Source of the DNA: Rufibacter glacialis
GTDB lineage: Bacteria > Bacteroidota > Bacteroidia > Cytophagales > Hymenobacteraceae
Direction: 5' to 3'
Length of the DNA stretch: 64,000 bases
Assembly (NCBI RefSeq): GCF_008271745.1
Contig: NZ_VKKZ01000019.1
Location: 1 to 64,000 of the forward strand
The notes under the pieces were generated by a model. That model made no database searches, was not told where the DNA came from, and saw nothing but the letters and a program-made list of their open reading frames with translations. Made by a program: the position numbers and the translations under genes. Positions 36,183 to 45,939 of the stretch are shown here, piece by piece. The number at the start of each line of letters is the position of its first letter. Position 1 is the stretch's first letter.

Positions 36183-37874
36183 ATGAAAAGAATATATTCA
36201 TCTTTAAAATGTCTGCTTGTAGGAGGGCTTCTGTTAGCATCTCAAGGTTGTGAGATAGATTTGGAGCTAGATGACAGATATACGGATTTAACTGTTTATA
36301 AAAATCCGGAGAGCATTGATTTGTACATGGCAGGCATGTACAATGAATTCCATACTTTCAAGTTTGGGCAATTCCCCATAGGGTATGATAATGCCACAGA
36401 TGGTTTAACAGATATCATGAAATACACCTCCTCGGCAGAGGGGAACGGAACTGTGAATCGTTTGGCTTTTGAGCCTCAGCGGGTGAGCGCTACAAGTCCA
36501 AATTTTAACTATTGGAGTGCAGGCTTTAACCGCATACGTAGAATAAATGAATTGATGCATGGTGTCAATACGTATGCTGAAGGGCTCTCCGCAGAGCAGA
36601 AAACATTATATGAAGCAGAAGCAAGGTTCATTAGAGGGTACGTATACTTTTGGTTGGTTAAACTGCACGGCAGCGTTGTGCTATTACCCCAACTCACCTC
36701 AGAGTCTAACAATCCTAGGTCTAGTGAAGAGGAGAGTTGGAATTTTGTCTTGGCAGATTTCGCTTTTGCAGCTGAGCACCTGCCTACCAAGGCTGAAGCG
36801 GGAGCTACTTGGAGAGGACGCGCCACAAAGGATGCCGCATACTCACTGCTAGCAAGGGCCGCGCTTTATGCAGGTTCAATTGCAGAGTATGATAATAAGC
36901 AATTCAATAGTGATCCATTAACTGGAATCCCTTCTGCCAAGCAAGGTGAGTTTTACCAAAGGGCAGCCAATGCAGCCGCAGAGGTGATGAAATTAGGCTA
37001 CAGCCTGCCTAAAGACTTTACCGCCCTTTTTACCACCTCTAATAATGCTGAGGCTATTTTCACGGTGGACTACCAGCGGCCTGGTGTGACCCATACGTAT
37101 GATAGTAGATTCTCACCACCGGTAGCTGCGGCCAGCAACCGTGCTGAAGGCGTCCCAACCGCTGAATTGGTAGAAGAGTTTGAGATGGCCAATGGCGAAA
37201 AGTTCTCTTGGTCAAATCCTGCTCATGCCGCTGCCCCCTACGCCAACCGTGACCCAAGGTTTTATGGTACTGTTCTTTACAACGGCGCAGTTTGGCAAGG
37301 TAGAACCCTGGAAACCTTTGTGGGGGGGAATGTAGGTTTTATAGAATATGGTACTGATGCTAACCCTAGCAATACTGTTACCGGCTATTATGTCCGTAAA
37401 TACCTAGACCCTACCAACACCAATTTTGTTCAAAATAAATCGGCTCAGTCCTGGATGTTGATTCGCTACGCGGAGGTACTGCTTATTTATGCAGAGGCTC
37501 AAACGAAGTTAGGTAACCTGCCTGCGGCAAAGAATGCACTTAATGAGGTGAGAGGAAGAGCAAATCTTCCGAATACTCAGGCCCAGACGGCAGCAGAAAT
37601 GATGAAAGCCATAGAGCATGAGCGTATTGTTGAGCTGGCCTTTGAAGGACACCGCTACTGGGATTTACGCCGCTGGAGAAAAGCCCATATAGTGCTTAAT
37701 AACAAGCGAGTACATGGTGATAAAATCACTAAGAATGCGGCAGGAAACCTACAGTTTGAGCGTGTAGATGCTGACAAGCAGGACCGGAGATTCTTATCTC
37801 AGATGTATTATATCCCTCTGCCGCAGCAAGAAATTGCGAATAACAAGGCATTGAGACAAATACAAGGTTGGTAA
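36183..37874 (+). CDS. SusD/RagB-type surface glycan-binding lipoprotein, first copy
   Basis: A 563-residue lipoprotein (lipobox LASQGC) of the RagB/SusD family. The helical TPR scaffold is visible in the AEARFIRGYVYFWLVKLHGSVVLLPQ and ATKDAAYSLLARAALYAGSI segments. The C-terminal family signature LIRYAEVLLIYAEAQTKLG...ALNEVRGRANL...ERIVELAFEGHRYWDLRRW is complete. It caps the SusC barrel on the cell surface and recruits glycan. It is co-transcribed with susC (10-base gap) and followed by the next lipoprotein gene at 17 bases. Confidence 0.95.
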   Translation: MKRIYSSLKCLLVGGLLLASQGCEIDLELDDRYTDLTVYKNPESIDLYMAGMYNEFHTFKFGQFPIGYDNATDGLTDIMKYTSSAEGNGTVNRLAFEPQRVSATSPNFNYWSAGFNRIRRINELMHGVNTYAEGLSAEQKTLYEAEARFIRGYVYFWLVKLHGSVVLLPQLTSESNNPRSSEEESWNFVLADFAFAAEHLPTKAEAGATWRGRATKDAAYSLLARAALYAGSIAEYDNKQFNSDPLTGIPSAKQGEFYQRAANAAAEVMKLGYSLPKDFTALFTTSNNAEAIFTVDYQRPGVTHTYDSRFSPPVAAASNRAEGVPTAELVEEFEMANGEKFSWSNPAHAAAPYANRDPRFYGTVLYNGAVWQGRTLETFVGGNVGFIEYGTDANPSNTVTGYYVRKYLDPTNTNFVQNKSAQSWMLIRYAEVLLIYAEAQTKLGNLPAAKNALNEVRGRANLPNTQAQTAAEMMKAIEHERIVELAFEGHRYWDLRRWRKAHIVLNNKRVHGDKITKNAAGNLQFERVDADKQDRRFLSQMYYIPLPQQEIANNKALRQIQGW

Positions 37875-37891
37875 CATTTAAATCACTTGAA

Positions 37892-39529
37892 ATGAAAAGA
37901 TATTTCTATAGCTGTACCGTGTTTCTGCTAAGCCTGCTGTTCTTGACCGGCTGTGAGACACCAGAGCCCTTCGAGAACAGTGAAAACAATCAACTGTCTG
38001 ATATCTGGCTCACCATACCCGGGCAGAAAGACGCCCGCTTTAATGGTAAATATAGTGCCACTGGGGAGACCATCACTTTTGAGATACCTCACTTTTTCCC
38101 TGCTGAATCTGATAACGGGGTGGATTTGAAGAATTTGGTTCTTAGAGCCAATATCCCTGTTGATGCCAGAATAACCCCTGCTCTGGGCAACCCAATGGAT
38201 TTAACACAACCTGTAAAAATTGACGTCGCCTCAGGTACTGGAGCGGTAAAGTCTTACTGGATTGAAGTTAAGAAAGTAGCCGACCTTTCTGTAAGAACAG
38301 TAAGCATCATGGTGGATGGGCAGGAAATAACGGGATTTGAGCGCAACGGTGAACTGGTATTCTATGTGGTGCCCGGCGTAGATGTCTCTAATGCTACTCT
38401 GAATATAGGTATCAGCCGGCATTCAACCTCTTCTATCCCTTCCGGTTCCCAAATCAACCTGACAAATCCAGTGCCGGTAAAAATCACAGGGGTAGACGGC
38501 ACAAACAAGACCTATACTCTTGTGGCGGTTCCTCCTCAAAAGCTGAACTACGGAATTGGTATCACAAGAAAGCTATTTGTAAAAGCAGGTTCTGAAGTAG
38601 GTGGCTTTGGTGCCCATACAGAAACAAGCTTGTCTGTTAGCGGAGACTATGTAATAGTTGGAACTAACACAACTCCTTCAAGATACCGGATTCTTAACAG
38701 AATAACCGGGGCCCTTGTAGGGAATATGACTATGCCAAGTGCCTCTTTCCGTTCTTTCTCTATGGTGAGTGACGAGGCTGGCCATATCATAGGCTCTTCT
38801 TTCACTCCTAAGGGCTCAAATTTCCTTATCTACAAATGGGATAATGCCATGGATCAAACCCCTGAGTTGCTTATTACTTACAAAAATGAGTCAAGCTCAA
38901 CAACAGACGGGGCATTAGGCAGAAGGTTGAGCGTGTACGGAAACCTGAACACCAATGCCGTGATAATGGCAACAGAGTCAAGAAATCAGGTTATTCTAAA
39001 ATGGGTGGTTTCAGGTGGGAAACTGGTAAGTCAAACGCCTGAAAAGATCACTTATGGTGATCCGATTGGTGCGTGGACATTTATTTCAGATGCGCAGCCC
39101 ATTTCTTCATCTCCAAATACAGATTTCTTCTTGAACTACGTCAGCGAAATCGCTTTAGTAAGCGGAACCACGGGTAAACGTATTTCGGCTATGCCAAATA
39201 CCCCTGCACTGGTTGGAGCCTTCCACACGCCAATAGACTACTTTGAGTTTAATAATGCAAAGTACGTTGGAATAGTAGAATATCTGGCTATCTCACTTGA
39301 CAAAGCAAGAATAGCAATTTTCGATGTAACAGATCCTTCCAAGATCAATGGTGCGTCAATGGCGACAAAAATCTTTACATCAGATCAGATTTCTGGAGCC
39401 GCAAACCCGAATGGAACCGCTGATATTGAGGTGGTGGTATCGCCAGACGGTGAAAAAGCTTGGGCCTACCTGCTGCTCACCAATGGTGGAATCATTGGTT
39501 ATGAGTTGACCAATTATGATCCTAACTAA
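37892..39529 (+). CDS. Surface lipoprotein with DUF5018- and DUF4623-like regions
   Basis: About 545 residues from ATG 37892 (MKRYFYSCTVFLLSLLFLTGC lipoprotein signal). The N-terminal ~170 residues contain two Ig-like units with the DUF5018 look (ISDIWLTIPGQ..., VRTVSIMVDGQEITGFERNGEL). The C-terminal ~300 residues look like a DUF4623-type propeller-like region (GDYVIVGTNTTPSRYRILNRITGALVGNM). It takes the SusE/SusF position behind susC-susD, so it probably binds glycan at the cell surface. Family assignment is from memory of these DUF patterns and should be confirmed by profile search. Confidence 0.7.
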   Translation: MKRYFYSCTVFLLSLLFLTGCETPEPFENSENNQLSDIWLTIPGQKDARFNGKYSATGETITFEIPHFFPAESDNGVDLKNLVLRANIPVDARITPALGNPMDLTQPVKIDVASGTGAVKSYWIEVKKVADLSVRTVSIMVDGQEITGFERNGELVFYVVPGVDVSNATLNIGISRHSTSSIPSGSQINLTNPVPVKITGVDGTNKTYTLVAVPPQKLNYGIGITRKLFVKAGSEVGGFGAHTETSLSVSGDYVIVGTNTTPSRYRILNRITGALVGNMTMPSASFRSFSMVSDEAGHIIGSSFTPKGSNFLIYKWDNAMDQTPELLITYKNESSSTTDGALGRRLSVYGNLNTNAVIMATESRNQVILKWVVSGGKLVSQTPEKITYGDPIGAWTFISDAQPISSSPNTDFFLNYVSEIALVSGTTGKRISAMPNTPALVGAFHTPIDYFEFNNAKYVGIVEYLAISLDKARIAIFDVTDPSKINGASMATKIFTSDQISGAANPNGTADIEVVVSPDGEKAWAYLLLTNGGIIGYELTNYDPN

Positions 39530-39552
39530 GCCACACTCTAAGGTTCTTTAGC

Positions 39553-40950
39553 ATGTTTTTAAATAAACTGAAGTATATCATCTTTGCGGGCTGCCTGTTG
39601 TTGGCAGCCTGCAAAGACTCCTCAAACGAGGACGAACCTACCCCCACGCCAGAACCCACCGCGCCTGTAAATCCAAAGGATAAGGAGGTACTGGTATGGG
39701 TTGAGGCAAGAGCCAATATTTTTGGCACCCATGGTAAGTTCAATGACACGGAACAGATAAAAGTAGTGCTTGACTCTCTCAAGAGTGTAGGCGTAACGGG
39801 TTTTGTGGTGGATGTAAAAGGAATCAACGGGTTTACCGTTTATCCCAGTTCCATCGCGCGTCAGCTTACTACTTTGGAGGGACGCTCCCTGCCGCAAGGC
39901 GTGGACTATGTGAATTTCTTGATAGAGGAAGGACATAAGCGTCAATTAAAGGTTTACGCTTCAGTGGGAGTGTTTGTAGAAGGAGATAGCTTCCGGAAGA
40001 TTGGGAAAGTGTTCGATGATCCGAAGTTCAGAGATGAATACCAGAATATAGTCATGACGGAAAGCGGACAGCGTGTTCCGATCACCTCAACGGGTGCCAA
40101 CGGTTTTGTGAACCCTGCACATCCGGAAGTGCAGGCGTACGAGCAGAGCATTATCAAAGAAGTGGTGACCAAGTACAACATAGATGGCATTATGCTGGAC
40201 TACTGCCGGTATAATGACATCAACGGCGATTTCTCAGATTATAGCAAGCAGAAATTCATTAAGTACCTGGAAGAGAAATACCAAGACAACAGCGCCAAAG
40301 CCATGAATTTTCCGGCCGATATTGTGACCAGCTGGCGCACCAGCAACGGGCAGGTGCTCCCAGCTACCACAGGCAAGTACTATAAGCGCTGGCTCATGTT
40401 CAGGGCCAAGACCATCTATGACTTTGTGAAGAGTACCAGACAGGAGGTCAAGAAGATCAAGCCCAACATAAAGTTTGGTGCCTATGTGGGATCCTGGTAC
40501 ACGAGCTATTATCAGGTTGGGGTGAACTGGGCCAGCAAAACCTATGATCCCTTCAACGATCCAACCATCCGTTTTGACTGGGCATATCCTGGTTACAATG
40601 AATATGGCTACGCAGAGGAGATGGACCTGCTCATGACGGGTAACTACTTCAAGTACGTGAACCTGACAGATGTGCCCGGTGCCACCAATCAATACCACTG
40701 GTGGAGCGTGGAAGGGTCACTCAATGCCGGCAAATACGTGACCAAGGGGAAAGTACCTCTTTTGGGCAGTATAGACATGGGCAATGTACAATGGGATAAG
40801 AAAGAAGACATCACCCGCGCCATCCAGCATATTATTAAGAATTCAGATGGGGTCATGCTCTTTGATGTATGCCATGTATATGCTCCACAGTGGAATCAGT
40901 TCAAGGAGCCATTGTGGGAAGAGATAAAAGCCGGTATCGGTAAAAAATAG
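39553..40950 (+). CDS. GHL10-family glycoside hydrolase, lipoprotein, copy A
   Basis: A 465-residue lipoprotein (lipobox LLAAC) followed by an acidic Pro/Glu-rich linker (about 22-42) that suggests display away from the membrane. The GHL10 barrel carries the DGIMLDYCRY signature, with Asp211 and Asp216 aligned to the acidic pair in the other two GHL10 proteins here. The C-terminal half has GVNWASKTYDP...YAEEMDLLMTGNYF, shared closely with copy B. Unlike the protein at 27323, it has no golvesin-like domain and no T9SS tail. It lies 23 bases downstream of the DUF5018-like gene. Predicted to cut the imported or surface-bound amino-sugar glycan. Confidence 0.88.
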   Translation: MFLNKLKYIIFAGCLLLAACKDSSNEDEPTPTPEPTAPVNPKDKEVLVWVEARANIFGTHGKFNDTEQIKVVLDSLKSVGVTGFVVDVKGINGFTVYPSSIARQLTTLEGRSLPQGVDYVNFLIEEGHKRQLKVYASVGVFVEGDSFRKIGKVFDDPKFRDEYQNIVMTESGQRVPITSTGANGFVNPAHPEVQAYEQSIIKEVVTKYNIDGIMLDYCRYNDINGDFSDYSKQKFIKYLEEKYQDNSAKAMNFPADIVTSWRTSNGQVLPATTGKYYKRWLMFRAKTIYDFVKSTRQEVKKIKPNIKFGAYVGSWYTSYYQVGVNWASKTYDPFNDPTIRFDWAYPGYNEYGYAEEMDLLMTGNYFKYVNLTDVPGATNQYHWWSVEGSLNAGKYVTKGKVPLLGSIDMGNVQWDKKEDITRAIQHIIKNSDGVMLFDVCHVYAPQWNQFKEPLWEEIKAGIGKK

Positions 40951-40989
40951 AATAGCCTCTATAGGCAAAATCTTCACTTTAGAAATTTC

Positions 40990-42366
40990 ATGAATAAGTT
41001 TACCACTTCTGTAACCGCACTTCTTACAGTGTTGGTGCTGAGCATGTGCTCCAAACCACAGGCTACCTCTTTCGTTGCCCCCTCGGCGCAAGCCAATACC
41101 AACCCTATGGGAAATACCAAAGGCCGCAACCTGCTGTACTTTGACGCCACCGCCAACTTCAAGCGGTTTTCGTTCCAGGACTCAATCAAGTACTACCTGG
41201 CCAAGTCAAAAGACGCCGGCGTGACCGACGTGATCGTGGACGTGAAGCCGATTTCCGGTGAGGTGCTGTATCCCAGTAAAATTGCGCCGGTCATGAAGGA
41301 GTGGGGTGGGTTTACCAAAACCGAGAAGTTCGACCTGCTCTCCGCCTTTATTGAAGAGGCGCATAAACTGGGCATGACCGTGCACGCCTCCACCAACATC
41401 TTTGTGGCCGGGCACAACTACTTTGACCGCGGACCTGTGTACAATGATCCCGCCAAGAAAGACTGGCAGTCTTTGAACTACACGGCTGAAGGCATGAAGC
41501 CGATTACCACCCTCAAGCACAAATACTCGGCCATGGTAAACCCAGCTTTGCCCGAGGTGCAGAAATACGAGCTTTCTGTCTTGAGAGAATTGGTGAGCAA
41601 GTACCCTAAACTGGATGGGGTGGTGCTGGACCGCGTGCGCTACGACGGCATTGAGGCTGATTTTTCTGACGCTTCCAGAAAGATGTTTGAGCAGTACATA
41701 GGAAAGCAAGTAGCCAACTTCCCGGCAGATATCTACACCTACTCCAAAGACAGAAAGTCCGAAGATGGCAAGCCGGTGCGGGTGCCGGGCCCCCTTTTCA
41801 AGCTATGGATTGAGTGGCGTGCCAAGGTGATCCATGATTTTATCTACGAAGCCCGCGCTGAACTCAAGAAAATCAATCCCAAGCTTATCTTCGGGGATTA
41901 CACTGGCGCCTGGTACCCCACTTACTACGAGGTAGGCGTGAACTGGGCCAGCAAGGAGTATGACCCGTCGCAGACCTATAGCTGGGCAACGCCAAACTAC
42001 AAGAATTTCGGCTACGCCGAGGCGCTGGACCTGTACACCACCGGCAGTTACTACTTTGAGGTAGATAAGAAAGAAGCCGCCAACATTGACGTGAACACCG
42101 TGAACCGCTCAGAGGCAGGCCAGACACGGGGTACTGAAGACTGGTACACCGTGGAGGGTTCTGCCGAGATGGCCATGAAAATCACCAAAGGCAAAGTGCC
42201 CGTGTACGCGGGGCTGTATGTGGAACAGTACAAAGGCCACCCGGAGCAGTTTGTGAAGGCTCTGAAAATGTGCCGTGCCAAATCTGACGGCGCCATGGTG
42301 TTTGACATTGTGCACGTGATCAACGAAGGCTGGTGGGCTGAACTGAAGCGAGGTCTAACCGAATAA
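40990..42366 (+). CDS. GHL10-family glycoside hydrolase, lipoprotein, copy B
   Basis: A 458-residue lipoprotein (lipobox LVLSMC) and tandem paralogue of copy A, 39 bases downstream of it. The signature is DGVVLDRVRY with Asp209 and Asp214. GVNWASKEYDPSQTYSWATPNYKNFGYAEALDL mirrors copy A. Divergence between the copies is high outside the active-site strands, which argues for different bond or substrate preferences rather than dosage. The codon use is GC-richer than copy A, as in the genes that follow. Terminal palindrome at 42393. Confidence 0.88.
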   Translation: MNKFTTSVTALLTVLVLSMCSKPQATSFVAPSAQANTNPMGNTKGRNLLYFDATANFKRFSFQDSIKYYLAKSKDAGVTDVIVDVKPISGEVLYPSKIAPVMKEWGGFTKTEKFDLLSAFIEEAHKLGMTVHASTNIFVAGHNYFDRGPVYNDPAKKDWQSLNYTAEGMKPITTLKHKYSAMVNPALPEVQKYELSVLRELVSKYPKLDGVVLDRVRYDGIEADFSDASRKMFEQYIGKQVANFPADIYTYSKDRKSEDGKPVRVPGPLFKLWIEWRAKVIHDFIYEARAELKKINPKLIFGDYTGAWYPTYYEVGVNWASKEYDPSQTYSWATPNYKNFGYAEALDLYTTGSYYFEVDKKEAANIDVNTVNRSEAGQTRGTEDWYTVEGSAEMAMKITKGKVPVYAGLYVEQYKGHPEQFVKALKMCRAKSDGAMVFDIVHVINEGWWAELKRGLTE

Positions 42367-42392
42367 CCCCCGATAATACGATTACCCCTACC

Positions 42393-42428
42393 GTTTTAGG
42401 CCTATTTTCCCAAAAACAGGCCTAAAAC
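42393..42428 (+). terminator. Palindrome in the GHL10-NagX gap
   Basis: 16-bp arms (gttttaggcctatttt at 42393-42408 and aaaacaggcctaaaac at 42413-42428) with one mismatch and a 4-base loop. It is followed by ~100 bases of purine-rich leader before the next ATG. It probably ends or attenuates the upstream transcript. Confidence 0.65.
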
Positions 42429-42536
42429 AAACCTCATTAATCAACTAGAAAGAACAGGAGAGCGGCTGCCGCCGAAAGAGAAAGCGGCAAGAGAGGAGGA
42501 GTACTACACCCAACCATCAGCTAACGATAACAGGCT

Positions 42537-43997
42537 ATGTCAGTTCTTGCCAAACCAGTTGTAGAGAATGCCCCAGCGGCTGAAGCCACCAAACCCGCTG
42601 TGCCCGCTAGTGCGCGCGCGTTGGGGATTGATGCCCTGCGCGGCCTGGCCATCATAGGCATGGTGTTCTCCGGGGTATTTCCGCACGAGGCGCCGTGGTC
42701 GGGCTGGATGTTCCATGCCCAGGTAGGTCCGCCTGATTTTACTTATACGCCCCAGGTGCCGGGTATTACGTGGGTAGACCTGGTGTTCCCGTTCTTCTTG
42801 TTTGCCATGGGCGCAGCGTTCCCGCTGGCCATGGGTAGAAAACTAGAGCAGGGGCAGTTCTCTGAGGTGCTCTTGAACGTGTTCAAGCGGGGCGCGCTGC
42901 TGCTGTTTTTCGCCATCATTCTCCGGCACCTGAACTGGTTTGGCCTGCAGGGGCCCGGATGGGTCAACCAACTTACCTCCTTGCTCACGTTTGGGTGCTT
43001 TTTCCTGGTGTTCATGCGGTTTCCGCAGGTGAGCAGCGGCAAGGCGACCGGGTTGAAGCTGGCGGGCTTTGGCATCATTGCGGCACTGCTGTGGGCGCAC
43101 GTCACCTTTACGGAGTTCACGTTTGACCACAACCGCAACGACATCATTATTATGGTGCTGGCCAACATGGCTGTGTTCGGTTCCCTTATCTATATACTCA
43201 CCCGCCACAACCTGCTGCTGCGCATGGGCACGCTGGCATTCTTTGCCGCAATTAGGCTTACGCATGATATAGAAGGCAGCTGGACCAGCGCCATTTGGGA
43301 TTTCCACCCTTCCGTGAAGTGGATGTACCAGTTCATGTTCCTGAAATACCTGTGCATTGTGCTACCTGGCTCGGTGCTGGGTGATTTGCTGGTGAAATTC
43401 CGTAGCCCTGCTGCCGGCCAGGGGGCGGGTGTCTCCAAGGGTTTGCTGTCGCTCCTTTGCTTTGCGTTGGTGGTGGGGAACCTGTACGGCCTTTACACCC
43501 GCCAGATTGGGCTCACGCTGGCCCTGGATGCGGTGCTGAGCGGGGCGGGCCTGTGGCTCCTGAGAAAACCCGTTGCCACGCAGGAGCAGCTGTTCCAGAA
43601 GCTCTTTGGCTGGGGCGTGTTCTTTTTGTTCCTGGGGCTCACGTTTGAACCCTATGAAGGGGGCATCAAGAAAGACCCATCTTCTTACAGCTTCTGGTTC
43701 CTGACCAGCGGACTGGCCTTTTTCGCTTACATCCTCTGCGAGTTGCTCTCGCAGAGACTCTCCCAGAACCTATTCTGGAAATCCATCATCCAGTCGGGCC
43801 AGAACCCCATGGTGGCGTACGTGGCCACGGCGTTTCTGGTGTCTCCGCTGCTGGCGCTCACCCACCTGGCTGAGGGGCTGGAGGCGCTGCGCGAGGCCAA
43901 CGTGTACCTGGGCGTGGTGAAGACCTTTGTCATTACCGGGGCCGTGGTGGCTGTCACGGCTTTCACCACCCGCAAAGGCTGGTTCTGGCGCACCTAG
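42537..43997 (+). CDS. nagX: NagX-type membrane acyltransferase (DUF5009, heparan-alpha-glucosaminide N-acetyltransferase-like)
   Basis: A 486-residue polytopic membrane protein, about 11 hydrophobic segments. The N-terminal signature RALGIDALRGLAIIGMVFSG and the WVDLVFPFFLFAMGAAFPLAMG block are those of the DUF5009/NagX and human HGSNAT relatives. The latter passes acetyl from cytosolic acetyl-CoA through a membrane His to glucosamine on the other face. Here a candidate His60 lies in WMFHAQVGPP, separated from Asp81 of DLVFP by a roughly 12-residue insert relative to the tighter spacing I recall. NagX genes are found in GlcNAc and chitin loci of Shewanella and Xanthomonas. It would re-acetylate glucosamine units or handle sugar at the inner membrane. 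Followed by the symporter gene at 57 bases. Confidence 0.85.
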   Translation: MSVLAKPVVENAPAAEATKPAVPASARALGIDALRGLAIIGMVFSGVFPHEAPWSGWMFHAQVGPPDFTYTPQVPGITWVDLVFPFFLFAMGAAFPLAMGRKLEQGQFSEVLLNVFKRGALLLFFAIILRHLNWFGLQGPGWVNQLTSLLTFGCFFLVFMRFPQVSSGKATGLKLAGFGIIAALLWAHVTFTEFTFDHNRNDIIIMVLANMAVFGSLIYILTRHNLLLRMGTLAFFAAIRLTHDIEGSWTSAIWDFHPSVKWMYQFMFLKYLCIVLPGSVLGDLLVKFRSPAAGQGAGVSKGLLSLLCFALVVGNLYGLYTRQIGLTLALDAVLSGAGLWLLRKPVATQEQLFQKLFGWGVFFLFLGLTFEPYEGGIKKDPSSYSFWFLTSGLAFFAYILCELLSQRLSQNLFWKSIIQSGQNPMVAYVATAFLVSPLLALTHLAEGLEALREANVYLGVVKTFVITGAVVAVTAFTTRKGWFWRT

Positions 43998-44054
43998 AAT
44001 TATTTGAGTACTAAACAACAAACACAATAAAAACCGCCCCATAATTTAAAGAGA

Positions 44055-45935
44055 ATGAACTTAAGCACCTTAGATATTGCCATCATCTTTGCTTACATCG
44101 TGGGCATTTTGGGCATCGGGTTTTACATCTCCAAGAAAGCCTCTACTGACATGCAGAGTTACTTTCTGGGAGGCAACACCATGAAGTGGTATTACCTGGG
44201 CCTCAGTAACGCCTCTGGCATGTTTGACGTGTCAGGGACCATGTGGACGGTGATGATCCTGTTTGTGTACGGCCTCAAGAGCGCCTGGATTCCGTGGCTC
44301 TGGCCCGTGTGGAACCAGGTATTCGTGTTCGTGTTCTTGGCCATCTGGATGCGCCGCTCCAAGGTCATGACCGGGGCGCAGTGGATCACCTTCCGCTTCG
44401 GGGATGGGAGAGGAGCCAAGCTGTCGCACATCATCATCGTGGCCTTTGCCGTGATCAGCGTGCTCGGGTTTATCGCCTACTTTTTTGAAGGGATAGGTAA
44501 ACTGTGTGTCATCATCCTGCCCTGGGACATGAGTTTTATGCTAGGCGATTGGCTGGTGTCTTCTGAGCGGTCGTATGCCCTGATCATCTGCGCCATTACA
44601 ACCCTCTACACCGTGAAAGGCGGTATGTACAGCGTGGTGGCCACCGAGATTCTGCAGTTCATCATCATGACTATTTCCTGCTTCGTGATTGGCTACGTGG
44701 CCTATACTTCTGTGAGTGCGGAGCAAATCAACGCCGTCATTCCGGAGGGTTGGAAAGACCTCACCTTTGGCTGGAACCTGGACCTGGACTGGAGCAACAC
44801 GCCGTTCCCGGCCGTGAACCAGAAACTGGAAACCGATGGCTTTGACCTCTTCGGGCTGCTGTTCATGATGATGCTGTTCAAAGGAATCTTCGCTTCCATT
44901 GCCGGTCCGGTGCCTTCGTATGACATGCAGCGGGTGCTTTCGGCGCGCACGCCTTCAGAGGCGGCCAAGATGAGCTTCACCACCATCTGGGTCATGTACA
45001 TTCCACGCTATCTGATGGTGGCCGGTTTTGCGGTGCTGGCGCTGGTATACCTGGGGCCTGAACTCAACAGCATGGGCGCCAACATGGACTTTGAGAAGAT
45101 CCTGCCCTTCGCCATCAACAAGTTTGTGCCCGACGGATTCAGGGGCCTGTTGCTGGCCGGTTTGCTGGCGGCCTTCATGGGTACGTTCTCGGCGTTCGTG
45201 AACTCGGCCCCGGCCTATATTGTCAACGACATCTACCGCAAATACATCAACCCCAACGCCAGCGACAAGAAGTACGTGCGCCTGAGCATCATCTCCTCTA
45301 TTGTGCTGGTGATGGTGGGCATCGTGTTCGGCTTCAACGCCGGCTCTCTGAATAAACTCACGCTCTGGATTACCTCAGCGCTGTACGGGGGCTACGTGGC
45401 AGCCAACGTGCTCAAGTGGGTATGGTGGCGCTTCACCGGCTACGGCTACTTCTACGGCATGCTGTTCGGCCTTATTGCCTCCACCATCAAGCTGTTCGTG
45501 TTCCCTGAGATTGTGGACATCTACGTGTTCCCTATCATTTTACTGTTCTCTTTGATTGGCTGTCTGGTGGGTACCTACATGTCGCCGCTGCCTAACCGCG
45601 AGGCCGTGAAGAACTACTACCGCGAGACGCGCCCATGGGGTTTCTGGGGACCAATCAAGCGCGAGGTGATGGCTGAAGATCCTTCTTTTGTGCCCAACAA
45701 AGAAGGCAGCCGCGATGCCATGAACATTCTGGTAGGTATTGTCTGGCAGATGTCGCAGGTGCTCATTCCTATCTACTTCATGATTAAGGAGAACTACTAC
45801 ATGGCCGCCTGGGTGGTAGTGCTCATTATCACCTCTGTGTTCCTGAAGAAGAACTGGTGGGACAAACTCAAGGAAGCCGATGAGGATTTCGTGAACAAGC
45901 CCATGGAAGAGAAGGAACTGGTAAAGGTTGGCTAG
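44055..45935 (+). CDS. Sodium:solute symporter (SSS/SLC5 family)
   Basis: A 626-residue inner-membrane transporter with 13-14 hydrophobic helices. The N-terminal LDIAIIFAYIVGILGIGFYISKKAS and the SSS signatures GGNTMKWYYLGLSNASGMFDVSGTMW and SAFVNSAPAYIVNDIYRKYI are clear. The C-terminal extension (about 520-626, ending in basic/acidic residues) is cytoplasmic. Family members carry sugars, including N-acetylated ones, with Na+. Between NagX and two SGNH esterases it is the likely inner-membrane importer of the released amino sugar or oligosaccharide. The stop is four bases before the next ATG. Confidence 0.92.
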   Translation: MNLSTLDIAIIFAYIVGILGIGFYISKKASTDMQSYFLGGNTMKWYYLGLSNASGMFDVSGTMWTVMILFVYGLKSAWIPWLWPVWNQVFVFVFLAIWMRRSKVMTGAQWITFRFGDGRGAKLSHIIIVAFAVISVLGFIAYFFEGIGKLCVIILPWDMSFMLGDWLVSSERSYALIICAITTLYTVKGGMYSVVATEILQFIIMTISCFVIGYVAYTSVSAEQINAVIPEGWKDLTFGWNLDLDWSNTPFPAVNQKLETDGFDLFGLLFMMMLFKGIFASIAGPVPSYDMQRVLSARTPSEAAKMSFTTIWVMYIPRYLMVAGFAVLALVYLGPELNSMGANMDFEKILPFAINKFVPDGFRGLLLAGLLAAFMGTFSAFVNSAPAYIVNDIYRKYINPNASDKKYVRLSIISSIVLVMVGIVFGFNAGSLNKLTLWITSALYGGYVAANVLKWVWWRFTGYGYFYGMLFGLIASTIKLFVFPEIVDIYVFPIILLFSLIGCLVGTYMSPLPNREAVKNYYRETRPWGFWGPIKREVMAEDPSFVPNKEGSRDAMNILVGIVWQMSQVLIPIYFMIKENYYMAAWVVVLIITSVFLKKNWWDKLKEADEDFVNKPMEEKELVKVG

Positions 45936-45939
45936 GCAG

